Notes under the pieces: generated by a model
Told to the model about the DNA's origin: nothing
Database searches by the model: none
What the model saw: the letters and a program-made list of their open reading frames with translations, nothing else
Made by a program: the position numbers and the translations under genes
Origin: JBJSXF01 sp046086225
Lineage (GTDB): Bacteria; Actinomycetota; Acidimicrobiia; IMCC26256; PALSA-610
Length of the DNA stretch: 10,013 nucleotides
Direction: 5' to 3'
Assembly (NCBI GenBank): GCA_046086225.1
Contig: JBJSXF010000160.1
Span: forward strand, 1 to 10,013
Part shown: piece after piece, positions 5,287-10,013 of the stretch
How positions within the stretch are numbered: position 1 is the stretch's first letter
Layout of the letters: the number at the start of each line of letters is the position of its first letter

Positions 5287-5982
5287 ATGCTACCAGACGC
5301 CCCGGCGGCCGGGCCGGTCGAGCGGTCGGTTGCCGTGCTCGATGCGGTGGCCCGCACCGGTCCCGCCTCGCTCGCCGCGCTCGTGGATGCGACCGGGCTC
5401 CCGCGGGCGACGGTGCACCGGCTGGCCCGGCAGCTCGAGGCGCTCGGGCTGCTCACACGCGACGCCGCGGGCCGCTTCGCCCTCGGCGGTCGGCTCGTGG
5501 GCTGGGGGGTGGTCGCCGGGCGCCAGCTCGCCGCAGTGGCCGGCCCGGTGCTGGAGGAGTTGGCCGCGGCTACCGGCGAGAGCGCCCAGCTCTACGTCCG
5601 CGAAGGTGACCGCCGCGTCTGCGTGGCCGTACACGAACGCGCCAGCGGGTTGCGCGACACCGTCCCCCTCGGGGCGGTCCTCCCACTCGACCGCGGTTCG
5701 GGGGGACGTGTGCTCTTGGCCTGGGCGACCGATCCCGATCGCTTCGACGTCGCGGCCTCGGTGCTCGCGGGGGTGCGTCGCCGGGGCTGGGCCGAGACGG
5801 TCGGCGAGCGGGAGCCGGGCGTGGCGAGCGTGAGCGCCCCCGTGCGGGACGCCACCGGAGCAGTCACCGCGGCGGTGAGCGTCAGCGGGCCGATCGACCG
5901 TCTGGGTCCCGGACCGGGGAAGCGGCTGGCCCCGGCCGTTGTCGCCGCGGCGAGATCCCTGTCTCCCGTCACGGGCGGTTAA
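5287..5982 (+). CDS. ndgR: IclR-family leucine biosynthesis regulator (NdgR/LtbR type)
   Basis: This is a 231-residue transcription factor of the IclR family. An N-terminal winged helix-turn-helix (about 10-70) has its recognition helix in TGLPRATVHRLARQLEALGL (36-55). A C-terminal effector-binding domain (about 80-225) carries TGESAQLYVREGD (96-108), SGLRDTVPLG (120-129), GVRRRGWAETVGEREPGVAS (162-181) and VSAPVR with VSVSGPIDRL (198-206). These segments closely resemble Streptomyces NdgR and its mycobacterial counterpart as I recall them, and in those organisms the gene is likewise divergent from leuCD. Homologues are reported to control leucine and other amino-acid genes. The start is uncertain: ATG 5287 or GTG 5281 gives the family-like N-terminus and keeps the operator outside the gene, while GTG 5260 would add nine residues and lie within the palindrome. 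None has a clear ribosome binding site. It probably represses leuCD and perhaps itself; the effector is unknown. Confidence 0.88.
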   Translation: MLPDAPAAGPVERSVAVLDAVARTGPASLAALVDATGLPRATVHRLARQLEALGLLTRDAAGRFALGGRLVGWGVVAGRQLAAVAGPVLEELAAATGESAQLYVREGDRRVCVAVHERASGLRDTVPLGAVLPLDRGSGGRVLLAWATDPDRFDVAASVLAGVRRRGWAETVGEREPGVASVSAPVRDATGAVTAAVSVSGPIDRLGPGPGKRLAPAVVAAARSLSPVTGG

Positions 5983-5985
5983 CCG
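5965..5985. repeat. Two adjacent short palindromes before the winged-helix gene
   Basis: CCCGTCACGGG (5965-5975) and CGGTTAACCG (5976-5985) are both perfect palindromes and abut each other. The second contains the stop codon of the IclR regulator. They lie 20-40 bases upstream of the candidate -10 box of the next gene, where a regulator could act. The first cannot form a hairpin because its loop would be one base. Their function is unknown; chance in GC-rich DNA is possible. Confidence 0.35.
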
Positions 5986-6004
5986 AGCCGAAACATCACA
6001 CCCG

Positions 6005-6010
6005 TACGGT
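6005..6010 (+). promoter_or_regulatory. Candidate -10 element (TACGGT) for a leaderless transcript
   Basis: TACGGT fits TANNNT and ends seven bases before the GTG at 6018, which has no Shine-Dalgarno sequence in front of it. Transcription would start at the start codon. No convincing -35 box is seen; TTAACC at 5979-5984 would require a 20-base spacer. Confidence 0.45.
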
Positions 6011-6017
6011 CACCCTC

Positions 6018-6527
6018 GTGAGCGTGCCCGCGATTGACCGGCTCCGCGAGGTGGAGATGGTTCCGTGGCCCGACGGCGGCGAGGAGCTCGCTCGGCTTCG
6101 AGAAGCCGGCATCCCCCGGCTCCTCGTCGTCGACGAAGCCGCCGAGCCGCCGATTACCGGCGACTGCCTCGAGGACTGGGTCGTCCAGGGTGCCTCCGCA
6201 CGCGAGATCGACACCCGCCGGCGTGCGTTGGTGCAGCGGGCCCGCCTCCATGCGGTGAGCCCCCACATCGACGGTGACGGCCTCCTGCACTTCCGCGACC
6301 GGTGGGTGTCGCTCTCGCCGGTCGAGCAGTCGATCGCCACCGCGCTGCTCGACCGTTTCGGGGCCGTCGTCGCGCGTGACGAGCTCGCCGAGCGGGCGTG
6401 GCCGAGCGGCGCGCCGACCCGGAACGCGCTCGACGTCCACGTGCTGCGGCTCCGGCGCCGGATCTCGGGGCTCGGGCTCGAGATCCGCACCGTGCGGTCA
6501 CGCGGCTACCTGCTCCAGCCCGCCTAG
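6018..6527 (+). CDS. Winged-helix DNA-binding protein with a shortened receiver-like N-terminus
   Basis: The 169-residue protein ends in an OmpR/PhoB-type winged-helix domain (about 97-167). It shows the LSPVEQSIATALL start helix, VVARDELAERAWP, the recognition-helix segment RNALDVHVLRLRRRIS (135-150) and the terminal hairpin IRTVRSRGYLL (156-166). The first 75 residues look like a receiver domain with its middle removed. PRLLVVDE (33-40) resembles strand beta-3, and DWVVQGASAREIDTRRRALVQRA (53-75) resembles the usual end DYLVKPF...EL..R..ALLRR, but with Gln in place of the conserved Lys. Phosphorylation by a histidine kinase is therefore unlikely, and no kinase is adjacent. GTG 6018 is chosen for its position after TACGGT. 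The gene precedes hyuA by 21 bases on the same strand and could regulate it; that is inference. Target and signal are unknown. Confidence 0.82.
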   Translation: MSVPAIDRLREVEMVPWPDGGEELARLREAGIPRLLVVDEAAEPPITGDCLEDWVVQGASAREIDTRRRALVQRARLHAVSPHIDGDGLLHFRDRWVSLSPVEQSIATALLDRFGAVVARDELAERAWPSGAPTRNALDVHVLRLRRRISGLGLEIRTVRSRGYLLQPA

Positions 6528-6536
6528 CGGCTTCGC

Positions 6537-6542
6537 TACCGT
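6537..6542 (+). promoter_or_regulatory. Candidate -10 element (TACCGT) for hyuA
   Basis: TACCGT fits TANNNT and ends six bases before the GTG of hyuA at 6549; no Shine-Dalgarno sequence is present. It lies in the 21-base gap after the winged-helix gene, so hyuAB may have its own leaderless transcript in addition to read-through. Confidence 0.42.
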
Positions 6543-6548
6543 CGGCCC

Positions 6549-8324
6549 GTGCGGCTCGGCGTCGATACCGGCGGGACGTTCACCGACGCGGTCGCCGACG
6601 ACGGCCGGGTGGTGAAGGTTGCGTCTGATCCGGTGGATCCGGCGGCGGCCGTGGCCCGGGCGGTGGCTGCGGTCTCGGGTGGCGCGGCCGCCGATCTGCT
6701 CGCACACGGCACGACCGTCGCCACCAACGCGCTGCTCGAACGGGCGGGGGCCACCGTCGCGCTCGTGGCGACCGACGGGTTCGCCGACATCATCGAGATC
6801 GCCCGGCAGGCCCGGCCGTCGCTCTACGACCAGTCGGTCGACCGGCCGACACCTCTCGTGCCGCGTGATCGTCGCTTCGGCGTGAGCGGCCGCCTCGGGC
6901 CCGACGGACGCGAACTGGCGGCCTTCGACGGCACGGTGCCGAGTCTGCCCGTCGGGGTGGACGCCGTCGCCGTGTGCCTGCTCCACGCCGATCTCGATCC
7001 CGCGCACGAGCAGGCGGTCGCCGCGGTGATCGCGGACGCGGTGGCCGGATGTGCCGTCGTCTGCTCGCACGAGGTGAGCCCCGAGTTCCGCGAGTACGAG
7101 CGCATGGTCACGACCGTGGTGGAGGCGTACCTGCGCCCGGCGTGCGGTCCGTATCTCGGACGCATCGCCGGTCTCGCCCGCGAGGTGCTCGTCATGACGT
7201 CGGCCGGCGGGCTGGTCACGGTGGAAGCGGCGGCGTCGGCGACGGCGGCCCTGCTGCTCTCGGGTCCGGCGGGCGGAGTGCGCGCCGCAGCCGAGGTCGC
7301 GGTGGCGTGCGGCTTCCCCGATGCGGTCAGCTTCGACATGGGCGGCACGAGCACCGATGTGTGCCTCATCCGGGGCGGGGTGCCCGAGCCCGCACCGCAG
7401 CGGGTCGTGGCCGGGCTCCCGATCCGACTGCCCGCGCTCGACGTGCACACGATCGGCGCGGGTGGGGGCTCGATCGCCCGGCTCGACGCGGGCGGCGCCC
7501 TCGTCGTGGGCCCGCGCAGCGCGGGCGCGGTGCCCGGTCCGGCCTGCTACGGCCGGGGCGGCACCGAACCGACGGTCACCGATGCCGATCTGGTGCTCGG
7601 TCGGATCCCGGCCGACGCCGCGTTCGCGGACCTCGGGCGGCTCGACGGGCGAGCGGCCCGGGCTGCGCTCGAACGGGCCGGGGTGGACGCCGAGGGTGTG
7701 GTGCGGGTCGTCGACGCAGCGATGGAGCGCGCGGTGCGAGTCGTGACGGTGGAACGCGGCGTCGATCCCCGCACGCTCGCTCTCGTCGCGTTCGGGGGCG
7801 CCGGTCCGCTCCATGCGTGCGCGGTGGCCGAGGCGCTCGACCTGGCCGCGGTCGTCGTGCCGCCCCGGGCCGGGGTCTGCTCGGCGAGCGGGCTCCTCGC
7901 CGCGCCGCGGGCGCGCGAGATCGTGCGCTCGTATAACGGGGAGCCGTTGGCCGGGTTTCGCGAACGGGTCGCGGCCGAGGCTCGGGCCCTCGTCGGCACC
8001 GGAGCGACGGTGGAGACCGCGCTCGACTGTCGGTACACGGGGCAGAGCCACGAACTCACGGTCGCCGACGTCGCCGACTTCCCGGCCGAGCACGAGCGCC
8101 GGAACGGCCACGCTCGGCCCGATGCGCCCGTCGAGGTGGTGGCTGTCCGGGCCCGGGCCGTGGCTCCGGCGCCCGGCTCGCTCGCCGACCTGCCGGTGAC
8201 CGAGCGGCCCCGCGTGGTCGGCCCGGCCGTCGTGGCCGAGCCCGACTGCACGGTCTGGGTGCCGCCGGGTTGGGCCGCCGAGCCGGGTCCGCTCGGGGCG
8301 TGGGTGCTGCGGAGGTCGGCGTGA
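6549..8324 (+). CDS. hyuA: Hydantoinase/oxoprolinase family protein, subunit A
   Basis: This 591-residue protein is the ATP-binding half of the hydantoinase A/5-oxoprolinase/acetone carboxylase superfamily, which hydrolyses or carboxylates small substrates with ATP. The N-terminal domain begins with the phosphate loop DTGGTFTD (6-13) and HGTTVATNALLER (53-65). The central domain has SHEVSPEFREYERM (173-186), MTSAGG (216-221), LSGPAGGV (237-244), a second phosphate loop DMGGTSTD (263-270) and the glycine-rich IGAGGGSIA (302-310). FGGAGPLHACAVAEAL (415-430) and a short C-terminal domain with YTGQSHEL (496-503) follow. It is shorter than many relatives (about 650-700), chiefly at the C-terminus. 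The start is GTG with no ribosome binding site, six bases after TACCGT. Its stop overlaps the hyuB start, so the two form a complex or at least a coupled pair. The substrate (5-oxoproline, N-methylhydantoin or another lactam or amide) cannot be told from sequence; acetone carboxylase is less likely because no gamma subunit follows. Confidence 0.9.
   Translation: MRLGVDTGGTFTDAVADDGRVVKVASDPVDPAAAVARAVAAVSGGAAADLLAHGTTVATNALLERAGATVALVATDGFADIIEIARQARPSLYDQSVDRPTPLVPRDRRFGVSGRLGPDGRELAAFDGTVPSLPVGVDAVAVCLLHADLDPAHEQAVAAVIADAVAGCAVVCSHEVSPEFREYERMVTTVVEAYLRPACGPYLGRIAGLAREVLVMTSAGGLVTVEAAASATAALLLSGPAGGVRAAAEVAVACGFPDAVSFDMGGTSTDVCLIRGGVPEPAPQRVVAGLPIRLPALDVHTIGAGGGSIARLDAGGALVVGPRSAGAVPGPACYGRGGTEPTVTDADLVLGRIPADAAFADLGRLDGRAARAALERAGVDAEGVVRVVDAAMERAVRVVTVERGVDPRTLALVAFGGAGPLHACAVAEALDLAAVVVPPRAGVCSASGLLAAPRAREIVRSYNGEPLAGFRERVAAEARALVGTGATVETALDCRYTGQSHELTVADVADFPAEHERRNGHARPDAPVEVVAVRARAVAPAPGSLADLPVTERPRVVGPAVVAEPDCTVWVPPGWAAEPGPLGAWVLRRSA
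8311..8315 (+). promoter_or_regulatory. hyuB ribosome binding site (GGAGG)
   Basis: GGAGG lies five bases before the GTG at 8321 and within the last codons of hyuA. It is the strongest Shine-Dalgarno sequence in the window and decides the hyuB start over an in-frame ATG 51 bases upstream. Confidence 0.75.
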
Positions 8325-9874
8325 GCGCGGTCGATCCGGCCACGCTCCAGGTGTGGATCTCGCGGCTCGCGGGAGTTGCCGACGAGATGGGGGCGGTGCT
8401 GCGCCGCGCCGCGTTCAGCCCGAACATCAAGGAGCGGGCCGATTGCTCCTGCGCCTGCTTCGCGCCCGATGGCACCTTGCTCGTGCAGGCCGAGCACATC
8501 CCCGTGCACCTCGGGTCGATGCCCGCCGCGGTGGCGGCGGCGATTTCGGCGTGCGGCGCCGCGGTGCGGCCCGGTGAGCAGATCGTCGTGAACGATCCGT
8601 TCGCGGGCGGCACCCACCTGAACGACGTGACGTTCGTGGCCCCGGTGCACGACGGCTCGGGTCGGCTCGTGGCGTGGGTCGCGAACCGGGCTCACCACGC
8701 GGACGTCGGGGGCATGGCGCCCGGCTCGATGCCACCCGACGCGACCGAGATCGCCCAGGAGGGCATCCGCCTGCCGCCCGTGCGCTGGACTCCCGAGGTC
8801 GAGGCGGTGTTCGTCGCGGCGTCGCGCACACCCGACGAGCGCCGCGGCGATCTCGACGCCCAGCTCGGCGCGAACCGGCTCGGCGTGCGGCGCTGGCTCG
8901 AGCTGGATCCGCCGTCCGAGGTGCTCGGGGCCATCGTGGAGCACGGTGAGCGGGGGATGCGCGCTGCATTGCGCTCGGTCCCCGACGGCCGTTACGAGTT
9001 CACCGACGTCGTCGACTCGGGGGGTGCCGGCTCGGGTCCGGCCCGGATCCGGCTCGTGGTCACCGTGGCGGACGACACCGTCGAGTTCGACTTCACCGGC
9101 ACCGATTCGCATACGCCCGGTCCGGTGAACGCGGTCGCGGCGGTGACCGCGAGCGCCGTGCTCTTCGCGTTGCGCAGCGCGATCGCCCCGGAGCTCGCGG
9201 CGAACGGGGGATCGCTGCGGCCGGTGCGGATCGTGGCGCCGGCCGGTTCGATCGTGGCCGCGCAGCCGCCCGCGGCGGTGGGGGCGGGCAACGTCGAGGT
9301 GAGCCAGCGCATTGCCGACGTCTGCCTGGGCGCGCTCGCCGGCGCGGTGCCCGACCGCCTGGGCGCGGCGTCGCAGGGCACGATGAACAACCTGCTCGTC
9401 GGCGGTGTCGGCCCGGACGGTCCGTTCGTGTACTACGAGACGATCGGCGGCGGCCAGGGTGGCCGGCCCGGTCCGCAGCCGGGCATGCACGGCGTCCACA
9501 CCGCGATGACGAACACGCTCGACACCCCGGTCGAAGCGTTCGAGCGGGCCTACCCGATGCGCGTCCGGCGTTACGGGCTGCGCACGGGGAGCGGCGGTGC
9601 GGGCGCAGCGCCGGGCGGCGACGGGATCGTGCGCGAGCTCGAGGTGCTCGCGCCGGTGATGCTGTCGCTCGTCACCGAGCGGCGGATCTCGGCGCCGTGG
9701 GGTGCGGCGGGCGGTGCACCGGGCGCGCCGGGGGAGAACTGGCTGCTGCCCGGCGGCGACGAGTCACGGGCCGAGCGGCTCCCCGACAAGGTGACGGTGC
9801 GCCTCGCGCCCGGCGACGTGGTGCACATCCTCACCCCGGGTGGTGGCGGCTGGGGCCCGCCCGATCAGGTCTGA
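8321..9874 (+). CDS. hyuB: Hydantoinase/oxoprolinase family protein, subunit B
   Basis: This 517-residue protein is the second half of the hydantoinase/5-oxoprolinase superfamily and contains the presumed metal-dependent catalytic site acting on the substrate activated by subunit A. Family motifs in order are RRAAFSPNIKERADCSCACF (28-47), GSMP (65-68), NDPFAGGTHLND (91-102), NRAHHADVGG (122-131), ATEIAQEGIRLPP (141-153), DFTGTDSHTPGPVN (257-270), GNVEVSQRI (323-331), GGQGGRPG (377-384), HTAMTNTLDTPVEAFERAYP (393-412) and the terminal TPGGGGWG (505-512). Nothing is truncated. The start GTG forms GTGA with the hyuA stop, a four-base overlap with GGAGG five bases upstream, so translation is coupled and the subunits are probably made in equal amounts. 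The longer frame from ATG 8270 lacks a good site and adds non-conserved residues. The 3' end overlaps a convergent gene by ten bases. The substrate is unknown; there is no hydantoin or oxoproline transporter in view. Confidence 0.92.
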   Translation: MSAVDPATLQVWISRLAGVADEMGAVLRRAAFSPNIKERADCSCACFAPDGTLLVQAEHIPVHLGSMPAAVAAAISACGAAVRPGEQIVVNDPFAGGTHLNDVTFVAPVHDGSGRLVAWVANRAHHADVGGMAPGSMPPDATEIAQEGIRLPPVRWTPEVEAVFVAASRTPDERRGDLDAQLGANRLGVRRWLELDPPSEVLGAIVEHGERGMRAALRSVPDGRYEFTDVVDSGGAGSGPARIRLVVTVADDTVEFDFTGTDSHTPGPVNAVAAVTASAVLFALRSAIAPELAANGGSLRPVRIVAPAGSIVAAQPPAAVGAGNVEVSQRIADVCLGALAGAVPDRLGAASQGTMNNLLVGGVGPDGPFVYYETIGGGQGGRPGPQPGMHGVHTAMTNTLDTPVEAFERAYPMRVRRYGLRTGSGGAGAAPGGDGIVRELEVLAPVMLSLVTERRISAPWGAAGGAPGAPGENWLLPGGDESRAERLPDKVTVRLAPGDVVHILTPGGGGWGPPDQV

Positions 9875-10013
9875 GGCTCGGTGTCGGTGCGGTCGCCGAC
9901 GTCGGGGAACGGCACGCGGGCCGGGTCGGGGGTCGGCCGGCCGAGCACCTCGGTGATCGCCCGGAACACGGCGGGCGCCGGGTTGGTGCGGGGACCGGCG
10001 ACGTCGCTGTTGG
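9865..10013 (-). CDS. C-terminal end of an unrecognised protein (partial, runs off right edge)
   Basis: A leftward frame enters from the right edge and ends with TGA at 9865-9867, giving 48 visible residues. It begins NSDVAGPRTNPAPAVFRAIT, continues with a helix-like EVLG and then a Pro- and Asp-rich tail ending TDTEPQT. All but two of the codons end in G or C, which supports real coding, and no other frame explains bases 9875-10013. The stop lies inside the end of hyuB, so the genes converge with a ten-base overlap. I do not recognise the family from this tail. The start and main domain are outside the window. Confidence 0.6.
   Translation of the reverse strand, partial: NSDVAGPRTNPAPAVFRAITEVLGRPTPDPARVPFPDVGDRTDTEPQT

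Noticed and set aside
6498..8111. Leftward open frame of about 537 codons antisense to hyuA
   Set aside because: No recognisable domain and composition typical of the complement of GC-rich coding DNA; hyuA on the plus strand has the complete motif series.
8270..8320. ATG 8270 as the start of hyuB
   Set aside because: It lies deep inside hyuA, has no Shine-Dalgarno site and adds Gly/Ala/Arg-rich residues not seen in the family; GTG 8321 has GGAGG and the typical stop-start overlap.
7547..9499. Leftward open frame of about 650 codons antisense to hyuA and hyuB
   Set aside because: It spans two real coupled genes, its translation is compositionally biased, and it has no domain or credible start site.

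Overview
The window is very GC-rich (about 70%, with nearly every third codon position G or C). It uses several GTG starts and carries an IclR-family regulator divergent from leuCD, an arrangement typical of Actinobacteria. LeuA is the shorter, roughly 515-residue type rather than the longer form of Streptomyces and Mycobacterium. Together with several apparently leaderless starts, this suggests a deep-branching actinobacterium, perhaps of the Acidimicrobiia type; that placement is inference. No insertion sequence, phage gene, tRNA, rRNA or CRISPR array is visible, and no gene-free stretch exceeds 300 bases.

Left edge (1-1403, minus strand): a ClC-family chloride channel/transporter is followed by the first 33 codons of a small single-pass membrane protein that runs off the window. 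Centre (about 1440-5982): a leucine biosynthesis locus. leuA reads rightward behind a Leu-rich leader peptide and an attenuator-like terminator. It converges on leuD, and the two 3' ends share a strong stem-loop. leuC and leuD form a leftward operon. Divergent from leuC is an NdgR/LtbR-type IclR regulator, with a perfect 7+7 bp palindrome between them as the likely operator. LeuA makes 2-isopropylmalate and LeuCD isomerises it to 3-isopropylmalate; leuB is not in the window.

Right part (6018-9874, plus strand): a small winged-helix protein with a shortened receiver-like N-terminus, then a hyuA-hyuB pair (hydantoinase/5-oxoprolinase superfamily) with translationally coupled reading frames. The last 149 bases hold the 3' end of a leftward gene whose stop overlaps the end of hyuB; its function is not recognised.

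The main regulatory points are that two different control devices appear to govern one pathway (attenuation at leuA, repressor/operator at leuCD), and that three genes begin 6-7 bases after a TANNNT -10 element with no Shine-Dalgarno sequence, suggesting leaderless transcripts. I see no clearly new multi-gene system. The least ordinary items are the compact leuA leader, the three-half-site operator and the pseudo-receiver winged-helix protein.
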